NCBI GenBank assembly: GCA_051453625.1
Contig: JBOZIK010000001.1
Location: 158,983,221-159,047,220 of the forward strand
Direction: 5' to 3'
DNA length: 64,000 bases
From: Welwitschia mirabilis
Lineage: Eukaryota > Gnetophyta > Gnetopsida > Welwitschiales
Positions 46,078 through 57,199 of the stretch are shown one piece after another (position 1 is the stretch's first letter; every line of letters begins with the position of its first letter). The position numbers were made by a program, and so were the translations under genes. The notes beneath the pieces are model-generated. The model was not told where the DNA came from. It saw only the letters and a list, made by a program, of their open reading frames with translations, and did no database searches.

Positions 46078-48022
46078 TATTAGTAAAATCTTAATTTTAA
46101 TAATTCTTATTGATAAATGTGATGTATCTAATGTTTAAATAGGAAAATTGGAGAACACTAAATTAAAAATAGGGATAAAGTTAGTTAAATCTCTAAGCTG
46201 AAAGTACACAACAACTTCAACTTATAATTCATGAAGAATAGATACAACTGACTTAAGACATCTATTACAAAGATGTCTACCACATTAAAAATGTTTATAC
46301 TAAATCTATGTTTGTCATGGGGAAAGATGTATATCATGTTAAATATGTCTATACTAAACCAAGGAGCTAACACAAGTAAAAGACATCTATACTGCTTCAA
46401 CTATTTAAAGAAGTTTATACAATCAAAGGCATCTATGCTGAACTGAAAGAGGTAATAAGGATAAATTATACTATGATTAACTATCTACATTACAAGGGAT
46501 TAGTTACGTTTTACACATTGAATTCATGATCTATAAGGGTTAGAGATATAATAGTTTAAGTATTATTAAAATATGGATAATTTAATTAAATATGTCTTTT
46601 AGGATGAAAACATCTACCTGACAGGGACATCTATTATGTCAAAGAAATTAATAAAAAATAAAAGAGCCAATGAATGATTAAAACTTAGCCATTTATAGCG
46701 ATTACATGCATTTAAAATTTTTTAAATGGCTATTCCTCTAGGGTAAAGGTAAGGAATACATCAAAAGTATAAAAGGAATAAAGTGTAAAGGAAAAGGGTT
46801 ACACACATAGGTGCTTAGCATTACTCATAAGGGTTTTTGTAAACTTGATAAAGAGGACCATTTGATGAATACAGTGCTTGATCATTGGCTATTTCATAGC
46901 TATATTACTCTAATAATAAATACTCATGGGTAACTAAAATAAGAAGAACTCAAGCATTTCATTAAGATGATAACTTTCAAGCTTATTATTTCCTTTTATT
47001 ATTATTTCTTATTAGCACCTACATTATAAGACTATTAGATTTTTAAATATATCTATTATATTCCATTACTTAATATTATTATTACAATTCCTTATTTAGG
47101 ATTTTAAATTATAAGACAACACTTATATGGATGTGCTTTTATGAGTGATTGTAAGCATGTTTCTATCCTAATTTATTCTAAATCCTTGAGGGGAAGAGAG
47201 TGTTGTGTGTGAGGAGAATCTTAGTTATATGTAAGGTTGGTAATGCTCCAAAACAACTATTTNNNNNNNNNNNNNNNNNNNNNNNNNNNNNNNNNNNNNN
47301 NNNNNNNNNNNNNNNNNNNNNNNNNNNNNNNNNNNNNNNNNNNNNNNNNNNNNNNNNNNNNNNNNNNNNNNNNNNNNNNNNNNNNNNNNNNNNNNNNNNN
47401 NNNNNNNNNNNNNNNNNNNNNNNNNNNNNNNNNNNNNNNNNNNNNNNNNNNNNNNNNNNNNNNNNNNNNNNNNNNNNNNNNNNNNNNNNNNNNNNNNNNN
47501 NNNNNNNNNNNNNNNNNNNNNNNNNNNNNNNNNNNNNNNNNNNNNNNNNNNNNNNNNNNNNNNNNNNNNNNNNNNNNNNNNNNNNNNNNNNNNNNNNNNN
47601 NNNNNTGTGGGACTCTCAATATTCTAAATACATACATTATAGTCCATTTCTTATTATTATCCTTAGGATCCCTTATTTAGGATTCTAAATTGTAAGGCAA
47701 CTCTTATATGGTTGTAGTTTTATAAGTTCTTGTGAATATGTTTTATTTTGATTTATTATAATACTTGAGAGGAGGAAAGTACTACCTTAAAAGGAGCATC
47801 TCAGTTGTATGTAAGATTAGTGATGCTCCAAAACCACTATGTTACAGGTTAAGGGTATCTAAAGGTGTGAAAGGAAGCTATCCTCTCTATGTCGACATAC
47901 CTAGGTTGGGGAACCACATTAATCTAGTAAGCTCCTTATTGTATACTTTTTATTTGGTTTTAGTCATAATTTTTATTTGGTAGACCTCATTCATCTATTC
48001 CCTTTGAGTTTAATGATCCTTA
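46078..48022 (+). mobile_element. SIRE LTR L6 (3' LTR of outer element A), with internal gap and duplication
   Basis: Starts directly after the polypurine tract and ends GATCCTTA. Its beginning resembles L2. A 343-base N run (47263-47605) interrupts it, and the sequence after the gap (47606-47837) repeats what stands before it (47026-47262). L6 is therefore either an LTR with an internal tandem duplication or two LTR pieces joined across the gap. AGACATCT-like words are at 46255-46440 and 46590-46630. Confidence 0.75.
47263..47605. other. Assembly gap, 343 N
   Basis: Unknown sequence inside L6. The length is not a round number, so it may be an estimate from read pairs. Open frames drawn through it on either strand are artefacts. 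Confidence 0.95.
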
Positions 48023-49800
48023 CCTAGCTATTTTGATCATGGCATAACCATTCTATTAAGAGTTCTTTCATTGTTTTTATTCTTAGTTCTTTTTCATTAA
48101 TTATTTAATTTTAATTAAATTAATATTATATATGAAATTAAGTAGCTAGAAGATTTTTTAATGTATTATGTATTCATCATACTTCTTATGTAGTATGGTT
48201 TTAGGAGCCTAATATAGAAAATGAGGTGAATTTTATTTCAACTTTTTAGGAGATTAAGCCTATATGTCAAATAATCTTCTCTTTTAGCTACGGAAATTGC
48301 CATAGAATTTTGGAGGCAACCTTCCATACTTCCCTAATTTTAGGAATTCTCTTTTTGGTTTAATATAGAAAAACTTAATCTCCAACTTGAAATATGTAAT
48401 GTGAATGTTTGACATCATAATAATTCTTGTATTGGTTGTATGATGCTTATAGTTGTCTGTAAATCCTTTTAATAATTTCTTCCATCTTTTTAATTTATTA
48501 TTCTTTTTGTTTTTTTCCTTTTTGTAAGGTATTTAACCAAGTAATAAAAGTAAAGTAATTTCTTTCTTACATGGCTTTAAAGGGAAAATACTAGCTAGAT
48601 ACTTAATAATTTTGGTTGTAAAAAGATTCTATTAAGTGTAAAAATTTTTTCACCTTCCTCCTTTACCTACCACATAGGTTATTAATATGTCTTTAAATAT
48701 GTCATTGATTCTTTTAGTTTGTCCATATATCTTTAGGTGAAAATTCATACTACATAAAAATTAAGTGATAATTATTTAAAGAATTTCTTTAAAAGCCTAA
48801 GATAAACTTTATGTCTTTCTTAAAAATAATGATCTTTGATGCATCATATAACTTGAAAACTTCCTTTAAAAAATGATTAATGATCTCCTTTATAGTAGTT
48901 ATGGTTTTCGTAGAAATGACATGGTTTATATTTATTAACCTATTCACACACATAGTAATAGCATCATGATTTTAAATTATCTTATTTAATCTTATGATTA
49001 AATCCATGATTATCTCTTTTAATTTTTAGAATGATACAACAAAGGACTCTAAGAAACTAGGAGACCTCTATTTATCTAACTTGATCTAGTGATGAATTAG
49101 AAATCCTTGAAAAAAAATCTTTAGTCTATGATTTTAGTTCTTATAGTGGAACTACTTTTTCAGGGTCATGTAGGTCTTGAAAAATCCAAAATTTCTTACA
49201 TAAGGTAATTTACGGGCTTTTTGAAAAGTTAGTTTTTCCATTTTTTCATTGAAACACATACTTTTTTAATCTCATTAATATCTAATTAGAGATGATGGAG
49301 TAGAAAAGAAATTATTCTCATTTTATTATTATTTTTCATACTTCTCTGAATATTTCTTCTTGAGGTATTTACTTCTTAATATTTTTAGCCATCTCAAAAT
49401 TCATGGCATAGTTAACATATACTACATTTCATTAAGAGCATCTATAACTCTATTTTTTGCTAAGTGTATGCTTGATGTTAAAGTCATATTTATAAGAAAT
49501 GCAGAGCAATAAAAATCTAGAGCAAGAATGTAAAAGATAATATTTTATTTTCTCTCAGTTAAATGTTAAGATCTTTCATTTATAGAAAAGCATACTTAAC
49601 TATGTTTTTAGTAGGGTTTTTTATTTTCCTAAGTGTATTACCATAGTGTGACTTATTAGCATCTTGAAAATTCCTCTTTCAATGTGGAAATATGCTTTCT
49701 TTTAAGAAAACTAAAGGAAAACCTTAGGAATATAACCTATAATAAAACCTTTTTAAAAGGAGTTGCTATGTGAAGGAACTAATTTAGGAAAAAGATAGTT
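48023..49800 (-). pseudogene. Chromovirus-like Ty3/gypsy pol remnant of element F (RNase H to integrase end)
   Basis: Read on the minus strand. Integrase: NFHLKIYGQTKRINDIFK at 48746-48693, the FHPQTDGQ-type motif of Ty3/gypsy integrase. Downstream come FQVGD (about 48395) and LPPKFYG (about 48318), the GPY/F-type module, which normally precedes the end of pol. The end is missing here because the SIRE complex inserted; it continues leftwards from 24859. The part from 49100 to 49800 is too decayed to name with certainty but fits the RNase H-to-integrase linker (FGFFKTYMT at about 49190). Many stops. Confidence 0.6.
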
Positions 49801-49801
49801 A

Positions 49802-50214
49802 TATTTTTCACACATCATGTAGAAATAAGATCCATGATTATACATTCTATAATGTTAGAGGAAACATGTATTACACATCTTTTAGTACTAGGTAAAATTT
49901 ACTACATGTCCTATAGTACTAAGATTAATAAAGGCTTTTCTCAGTGTTTCTAAAAGTTAAATGAAACTTGATATTTATAGAAAAATGAGTTGCATTAATT
50001 CATAGTCAATATTATCTTGGATTGAAAGTACTAAAATGTTTTTTAATCAAGTGGCTTATTCAAGGTATTAGTTATTTATTTTATGATTGGACAATATAAT
50101 GATATAATTACTTCTTAACATATAAGTCACTTGATTTTATGGACTCCTACATGAAGTTATTTTTTCATACCATGGTGCACTAGATCTTTTACTATGAAAA
50201 TGATTGATTGATTA
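49802..50214 (-). repeat. Copy A of a 413-bp direct repeat (copia RNase H end, element D)
   Basis: Aligns along its whole length with 53313-53725 in the same orientation, sharing ATGAGTTGCATTAATTCATA and TTCATACCATGGTGCACTA. Copy A ends exactly at the truncated 5' LTR of element E, and copy B begins exactly at the end of its 3' LTR. In copy B the sequence continues into minus-strand copia RNase H and RT. Confidence 0.85.
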
Positions 50215-50448
50215 CTATGAAAAATATTTTGAAAATATTCACAAATGGATATGCCTATCTGCCTTTGGTTTGTTTTGGATTAATTCAATAGTTTTTTATT
50301 TTTAAAAGGTTAGATTCCTTTCTTATGGATCTAATCCTTTATTCTTGGATTCTATGTTGGTATAAATATGTATGATGAAAATAATTAATTTGAGTTTATT
50401 AGTTTATTAATTAACTTCTCAAAGATCCCTCTTCCTAATGCCCTTACA
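50215..50448 (+). mobile_element. 5' LTR of element E, start missing
   Basis: Aligns with 53078-53312 from CTATGAAAAATATT to CTTACA. The first roughly 37 bp present in the 3' LTR, including its hairpin, are absent and replaced by the end of repeat copy A. Shared words include ATAAATATGTATGATGAAAA. Confidence 0.8.
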
Positions 50449-50456
50449 TTTTTAAT

Positions 50457-50468
50457 CGGTATTAGAGT
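50457..50468 (+). other. Primer binding site of element E
   Basis: CGGTATTAGAGT, a two-base variant of the TGGTATCAGAG-type site for initiator tRNA-Met, nine bases after the LTR end. Confidence 0.6.
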
Positions 50469-52049
50469 GAGTTAAAATAAGAAGAGTAGAAAAAGTAAGT
50501 TTCTATAAGAATGAGAACAAAGGAGGACTCTCAGATGTGTAATTCTATTTTTGAATGATTGTGGAACTAGGGACCTCTAGGATAAATGTGCTAGTAGTAT
50601 TATGTTTTAAAGAGCATGATATCCCTAAATGTGGTATTATTTGTAGTAGTATTAATTTAACTACTTGCCTCATTCAAATATAAGAAATAGCAGGTCCTTA
50701 ATCTGATCTCTATAGATTCAATTAAAATCTTGATCTTGCTCTGCTTTTCGTTTTTGAAGAAGAGAAAGAGATAGATTAAAAGAGAGAAATAATCGATTAG
50801 ATCTATACACATTTTTTGATCCTCTAAGATGATTCTAATCTTTAGTAGGTGTTTTTTATTTTATGAGGAGGCTATGGATCATGCTTCAACCTTAACTACA
50901 AAGAACTCTCTAGATGATTTCTCATGCATCTCTATATTTGAGGTGATATATGGTTTTTTTTTTTTTTTTTTTTTTTATAAAATGATTATCCTACATGTAA
51001 GTGACAATAATATCATAAAGATCAAGGGAGGATAGAGAAATTATTCTAAGAACTTCATAATTTGAAAACAATAATAGCTTAAAAATAGAAGAGTAGTAGG
51101 ATCTTAAAGGATAAGGGATTAACTTGCCTAATCCATGCTTATAGATCCCCTTACTATTGTTGCTAAAATGTGTCATCATTCATTCTTAAAAAACCCAATG
51201 TAATACTGAATCCCTAAGATGCACAAGTTTAAAAAGGAACACTAAAGAAACCCTACATTTGTATCCTTAGGCCTCTTAAATTTTTTACTATAAAAATGTA
51301 GTTCTCAAAATCCATTTTTATTTTTACAAATTAAAGGCTATGAGTTTCACTTACCTTGAATTTATACTACTAAAAGGAAATTTTATATGCTTTGTATCCT
51401 TATTCCTTGATCTTCTATAATCCTAATATAGACTTTTTGATTATAACTGAGATTGTCTTAATGCTTTAGATTTGTTTTTAGCATCCTTTTCTAGCTATTT
51501 TCTCTTTTAAATACAGATCCTATGCATCATTGAGATTGCAACTAAGCTCTAAGAAAGGAAATGCCAGTATTTTCATTATAGCTTCTAAAGAAATAGAAGA
51601 GGATGTAGCTTTACAAAAGAAAGAAATAGTCATGTATCTTGTAGACAAAGCCAATTAAAAGATGTGGAAGTCAAAGTACAAGCCACATATCATAGTTAGA
51701 GAATAAACATTTGATTATAATAAATTGTTCTAAACATAGAAAAATTATGAACAACCTTTGGAAATGGCCTTAGGCATATCTTAGTAAATATTTAGTATTA
51801 CTTTTTTTGCCCTTGTAATTTTTTGCTAACCTAATTCTCCTTTTTCTTACCTTTAATTTTATTTTATAGGGCATCATATTACCTTTGTAAATTTGTTTAT
51901 AAGGGAAAATGATAAAATTGATATTTTTTAAGGGATAAGGAAGAGTAAAAGGGCATATATTTTTACTCTTATGTCTATGATGCACATCAAAAGAGATTAT
52001 TATCTTAAAATTTCCAACTCCCCTAGAGCAACGTAAGGTAGGATAAATT
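50469..52049 (+). other. Element E leader, no gene recognised
   Basis: About 1.6 kb of untranslated-looking DNA between PBS and gag, with a run of 23 T at 50954-50976. Short open frames on both strands (for example 50829-51035) show no recognisable motif. A leader this long suggests an additional unrecognised insertion, which I could not define. Confidence 0.4.
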
Positions 52050-52790
52050 AAAAATAATCAAAGATATACCAAAGTTCAATGGAAAAAGATTTCATGCATG
52101 GCAGGTCAATATGCAATTATTGCTAATCAATAAAGGTATATGGAAAGTAATAAGTGAAAAGTATCCTAAGTCCAAATATGCTTCTAAAGTTGATGAATGG
52201 CAAGATATAGATCACAAAGCTCTTATACATATTAGTCTTAGCTTAAAAATAACTATTTTCATCATGTTAATTTATCTAAGTCTTCAAATAAGTTTTGGAA
52301 TGATGTTAATAATATCTTTGATTCAAGTGGGATTAAAGTAAAACAAAACCCTTAAGCATTAATTGTGTAGCTTGAAATTGGAAGAAAATGATGATATGAA
52401 TTAACATAATAATAATTTCAAATATCTATTAATGTAGCTTATAATAGTAAATGCAAAGGTTGATGATGATGCTAAAGCAAGTTTGTTTAGTAGTCTTCCT
52501 ACACAATACAAGTATTCACTTTGAAGAAAATTTCATGCACTCTTAGAAGCATAATTTCTACCTTACTTGATGATGATGGAAAAAAAAAGTAAGATGAGGA
52601 TCAAAGAAATGCTTTAGTTGCTAAACGAATTTAAAAATAAAATTTTAGAAAAGAAAAATATTATTATTGTTAAAAGAATAGACATGTAAGTATAAATTAC
52701 TATCAAAGGGCTAGGGATCTTTGCAATGGAAAATTTAAAAAAAAAGGCACACAAGCTCTACTTGTAAAATAATCCATTTAATAAAATAAT
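52050..52790 (+). pseudogene. Copia gag remnant of element E
   Basis: It begins PKFNGKRFHAWQVNMQ at about 52071, the usual start of the copia gag domain (K.NG.N...W...M), then LLLINKGIWKVISEK and DEWQDIDHKALIHISLSL; the piece 52111-52341 is open. LFSSLPTQYKYSL (about 52482) matches the LP..Y motif at the end of the domain. A zinc-knuckle remnant follows near 52655 (CX4-like NRHVSINYYQ frame) with its Cys residues partly lost. Frames are broken between these parts. Protease and the rest of pol are absent. Confidence 0.8.
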
Positions 52791-53040
52791 AAATATTAAA
52801 ATTATACTAAAGAAGTTGTTAATGAGTTCTAACATGTGTCTTAACAATCTCAAGATTATTTTTTCTAGTTATGTATCTTAGCACTCTATAGATTATTATT
52901 CCTAATTATGTGTTCTAATACTTTCTAGATCATTATTCCAAGTGAAGTTCCAAGTTTGTATCAAAATAGTTAAAGGTTGTATTTCAAGCATCTTCTAAAA
53001 TGGTTTCAATAATGTAGATTTTTTTTAACTTCTAGGAGTG

Positions 53041-53070
53041 TGATGTAAAGTCTTAGAAGACTTCACATCA
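53041..53070. other. Inverted repeat at the LTR start of element E
   Basis: TGATGTAAAGTCTT and AAGACTTCACATCA are reverse complements with one mismatch, separated by two bases (AG). The 14-bp arms could form a near-perfect hairpin exactly at the LTR terminus. It is absent from the truncated 5' LTR. Confidence 0.9.
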
Positions 53071-53312
53071 TGAGGGGTCTTATGAAAAATATTTTTCAAA
53101 TGAACACAAAGGGATATGTCCATGTGTCTTTGGTTTTTTTAGGTTATTTTAATAGTTTCTTATTTTTAAGAGATTAGATCCCTCTCTTATTTATTTAATC
53201 CTCTATTCTTAGATTATACATAATTATAAATATGTATGATGAAAATAAAGAATTTAATCTCATTAGTTTATTAGTTAATCTCTTAGAGCTCCCTCTTTCT
53301 AATGACCCTACA
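53041..53312 (+). mobile_element. 3' LTR of element E
   Basis: Starts TGATGTAAAGTCTTAG and ends GACCCTACA, 272 bp. It aligns with 50215-50448 after its first 37 bp. The first 30 bases form a hairpin (separate entry). Flanked on the right by repeat copy B. Confidence 0.8.
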
Positions 53313-53725
53313 TTTTTTACACATGTTGTAGAAATAGAATCCATGAATTATACATCTTACAATGATAATAAAAAATGTACTAGACATCCTATAATACTAG
53401 GTAAAATTTTACTACACATCCTTTATATTAAAATCAATAAAGTATTTTCTTAGTATCTCTAAAAGTCAAATAAAGCTTGAAATGTATAGAAAAATGAGTT
53501 GCATTAATTCATAGTTAATCTTATCTTGGATTGAAAATACTAAAATGTTTTTCATCAAGTGATTTATTTAAAATATTAGCTATTTATTTTATGATTAGAT
53601 AATATAATGGTATAATTACTTATTGACATATAAGTTCCTTGATTTTATGGACTCCTATATGAAAGTGTTTTTTCATACCATGGTGCACTAAATCTTTTAC
53701 TATAAAAATGTTGGATTGATTATTG
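53313..53725 (-). repeat. Copy B of the 413-bp direct repeat
   Basis: Second copy of 49802-50214, contiguous with the minus-strand copia element D on its right. It covers the end of RNase H: on the minus strand SNIFIVKDLVHHGMKKHFH and, further on, LANIL-type words. An open frame on the plus strand at 53232-53453 crosses the LTR edge and is not a gene. Confidence 0.85.
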
Positions 53726-56420
53726 ATGCATAACTTAGCCTTTTTTTTATTTTGCTTTAAGTTCATTACTTCTAAAAGTTTTCTCAATCATTTCATTTAT
53801 CTACATGCTTCAAATGCAGCTATATATTCTACTTCTATAAAGGATAATGCTCTTATTCTTTGATTCTTAGATCATCAAGAAAACGATAATGCTCCTAAAA
53901 ACATAACATACTTTAATGTTAATAAGGAATTTTTTGAGTCTGCTATAACATATAAGTTAGAGTATGCCTTTAAAATAAGTAAGAGTTTTATTTAATGTAA
54001 TACTTAATCTCTTATATTTTTTAAGTAGCTCACTAATTTTATAGTAGCATTCAAATGACTAAACTTTAGTGCATGAAGATATCTAAACAAGATTCTAACT
54101 ATATATAAGATATTAGGACTAGTGTTGATAACATAAATAATACTATGAACTATTCTTTTATATTTAGTTTTATTTGCTACTTGTAAGTATTCATCAATAC
54201 TAATTTTAACATTATCTTCTAAAGATGTAATAGCTTCTTTAGCATTTTCCAGTTTAAATTATTAATCAAGTCTCTAATGTACTTTCTTTGAATTAAAAAG
54301 CTTTTATTTTTTCTCTACTCAATTTATAGTTTAAGGTGGAATCTAATTAATTCCAAATCAAAAATTTTAAATACATTACTTAAAAAGTTTTTACATGATG
54401 TACATCTATTTCATTACTACTAGTTATCAACATGTCATCTAAATAAACCACTATGCATGTAGGTTTGTATCCATTGGATCTTATAAATAGTGTGGCATTT
54501 ATATATTGATAGTTACATAGTTTAAATTCAATGGTACTTAAGTAACTAGTAAGTTTTGTGTACCATGCTCCTAGGACTTGTTTTAGCCTATACAGTAACT
54601 TAATTAGTATGAATACTTTTTGTTCTGTCTTTTACTTCAAAATCCTTAGCTTACATTATATATTTTTTATTTAAGATCTCTATTGAGAAAGATAGTTTTC
54701 ATATCTAACTACTACATTTTTTATTCCTTTTGAGCTTTTAAGGAAATAACAATCCTAATGGTATCCCATTCAGCTGTTTCTGTAAAAATTTCATTACAGC
54801 CTAATCAATTTCTTTGACATATGCCTATAGGAATAAGATAAGCTTTGTATTGTTCAATGATATCATCCACTTTATACTTGTTATGGAAAAATCCATCTTT
54901 TAGGTAATACACTATGACCTCATAAAAGATCAACTCTTATGTATCATTTTTCATAAGAGAATTATATTCATCTTTGAATGATTTAACCTAGTGATTATGC
55001 GAGATGACATCTTTGAAAGAGATTAATACATCATAAAAGATGAGATGAATCTCATATTCATAATTCAAAGATGCATAAGAGCTTAACTTAGTTTTAGCTT
55101 TTCTCTTTATTATCAAACATCTTATAGAATAGATGCTAACCAAGTATATTATCTTTATATTTGGAAGAGATCAACATTATTTCTAGGATAATTAAATGAG
55201 TTGGTTCCAGAACCATATTTGTATGTATGAAATACATGAAAATGCTTAATTCCTCTAGGTTATATTGTGTACAAATCATTCTAGCTAAAAGGAATTAAGA
55301 AATTAAATCTAGTGGAAACATTTTTCCCTCAATTATAAAACATTGAGTATCCAATATTTGCATAGGATGAGAATAAGGACATAGTTTAGAAGTATTAAGC
55401 TAAGAATAATGTTGTAAAGTTTCAAAAATATAAAATCATAAAGAATAATAATCATATAATATTAAATAATGTACATGTGATATCCTCTCTAACTATTAGA
55501 TACTCCACAAATATACTGATGCAAGCATATACAACCAAGCGTGTCATGATGTTTACTATGAATATGAAAATAGTACTTACATTTAGACACACAAACATGG
55601 ATTAGAGTAGTATAATATCCATTTTTTTATTTTTTTTAAGTAGAAGATGTACACTTTTTAGAAACATGACTAATATGACTGTTGAGATAGGCCAGGTTAC
55701 TAATAAATTTATCCAACAAATAGATTTTGTAATCATTAAAGTACATCATGTGTGCCATATCAATTATGATCCAATTGACCCATTTAGTGATGCCATTCTA
55801 TTGAGGCATTTTTAGGCATGTTTTTAAATGATGAGTATCTTCTAAAATAAGAAAGTTCTTAAATTGAGCTAATATGTATTTAACAACATTATTAGAATGA
55901 AAATACCTAATATTACTATTAGCTTTTTTTTCCTTGCTTCTGCTTTAAAAATCTTACAAACATTTAAAGTAAGAGATTTTGATCTCATAAAATACACTTA
56001 AGGAATATGTGAAAAATCATCTATGAATGATATGAGGTAGTAATATCCTTAGAGTATAGGATAGGTACAAGATCACATAGATCATTATGAATGATTAGAA
56101 GAATTTAATTAGTGTATCACTTGCTTGTAAAAAAATATTGTCATGTTGCTTTACCATTATACATACTTCACATTGAGGAAAATCATGTGAAATACAAGGC
56201 AAAAGGTAATGTTTATTATTACAAAACTTTTAAAACTCTTTTCAATGTCCCTTTAACCTAAATACATTCATTTATCAATGACGAAGTACTTAGAAACAAC
56301 ACTGTGTAAAACTCACTGGTGAAGTAATTCCACTTCACCTAATAATTCCTTGTTTTGCATAATCTCCTCCATTGTATTAGTATAACTCTTATTAACAACA
56401 TTGTGGCATATATATTGTGA
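53440..56420 (-). pseudogene. Ty1/copia pol remnant of minus-strand element D (integrase, RT, RNase H)
   Basis: Read leftwards. Integrase: CEVC (about 56178) from the zinc-binding part; a PQ.NGITKW-type motif near 55800, where PQQNG.ER is usual. RT: AEWDTIRIV and LDMKTIFLN (about 54690-54770), QVLGAWYTKLTSYL (about 54570), and an intact YLDD box in VVYLDDMLITSS (54450-54410). RNase H: EVEYIAAFEAC (about 53835-53803) and the end in repeat copy B. Order and motifs are diagnostic of copia. It is not SIRE: the RT motifs differ and no related LTR is found. Stops and frameshifts throughout. LTRs, gag and protease were not recognised. Confidence 0.82.
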
Positions 56421-57199
56421 TTATCATTTTTAAAATTATTTAATTAAAGATAATTTCTAATGTATTAGAACTATTTCAATGATTGTTTATAAGATCTAAA
56501 GACATCCATGCATATTAATTTTGACCTTCTTAACATATTTTTAAAAGTCCTATTCTTTGGTCACTTGGATTCATGCTTCTTCATGTAAGACATAGATTCA
56601 ATCTTCATATTCTTATACATTTCTTTAAGGCTTAAGATTTACTTAAAGCTTGTATAGATTAATAATTCAAAATTTAAATCCTTCCATTTTATACTTATAA
56701 GTATTCTTAGATTTCTACTTGAAGGGGATATATAAGTTATTTACAAGGTATCCCTTCTAAGACTTTTAGGATGGAGTTTAGTTCCTCATATAATTAATAT
56801 TAAAAAGCCTCAACATTTATGTAAATGACTTGATTTTACTAGTGAACATTTTTTATCCTTTAATTAGAAAAATTAATACAATTATTTATGAAATATTTTA
56901 TGATTTATAAACATACATATTATCAAGATGCCATTTGCTTTAGTTTTGATCTTACTTTTTTTTTTTAAACTTATAGTAGTCACTTTGCTTATATAATAAT
57001 TTAGTTATTAAAATAGAAAAAACTACTAAGAACATTAAGTTGTTAGCCTAGTAGAATAGTATATTAAAAAAAAAGTAAATTTTAGATTATGATAATTATC
57101 TTGCTTATAATTTACTAATGATATAGATTTTTTAGTTAAATAGATATAATCATAATAGTCTAACATATTTACAAATTAAAATAGATCATAGACAAGACC
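56421..57199. other. Stretch without a recognised gene, possibly upstream part of element D
   Basis: By orientation this should hold protease and gag of element D on the minus strand. One minus-strand frame gives a Lys/Met-rich piece (LKKCIRI and SYMKKHESK type words) near 56560-56640, but no copia gag or protease motif is visible. Highly AT-rich. Confidence 0.3.

Larger units (their letters stand above)
24860..48022 (+). mobile_element. SIRE-type Ty1/copia complex with five LTRs
   Basis: Five LTRs of one family in the same orientation (L2 24860-26266, L3 26438-27816, L4 29490-31008, L5 38594-40095, L6 46078-48022) alternate with internal sequence. The outer flanks TCTAG (24855-24859) and CCTAG (48023-48027) match at four of five positions, as a decayed 5-bp target duplication, and the sequences on both sides belong to the same minus-strand element F. 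L2 and L6 resemble each other most (shared AAATTGGAGAACAC), so they probably bound the outer element A. Element B (L4-L5) is nested inside. L3 with the following gag may be a further copy C or a rearranged part of A; the N gap before it prevents a decision. Confidence 0.75.
50215..53312 (+). mobile_element. Short-LTR Ty1/copia element E, deleted
   Basis: Two similar LTRs (50215-50448, truncated at its start; 53041-53312) enclose 2.6 kb with a copia-type PBS (50457-50468) and a gag remnant (52050-52790), but no pol. It is either a large deletion or a non-autonomous element. The LTR family (272 bp) is unrelated to the SIRE LTRs. The flanks are copies of one 413-bp segment instead of a short target duplication. 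Confidence 0.75.

Noticed and set aside
47200-47688. Long open frames on both strands across 47263-47605
   Set aside because: Most of their length is N; the frames are open only because the sequence is unknown.
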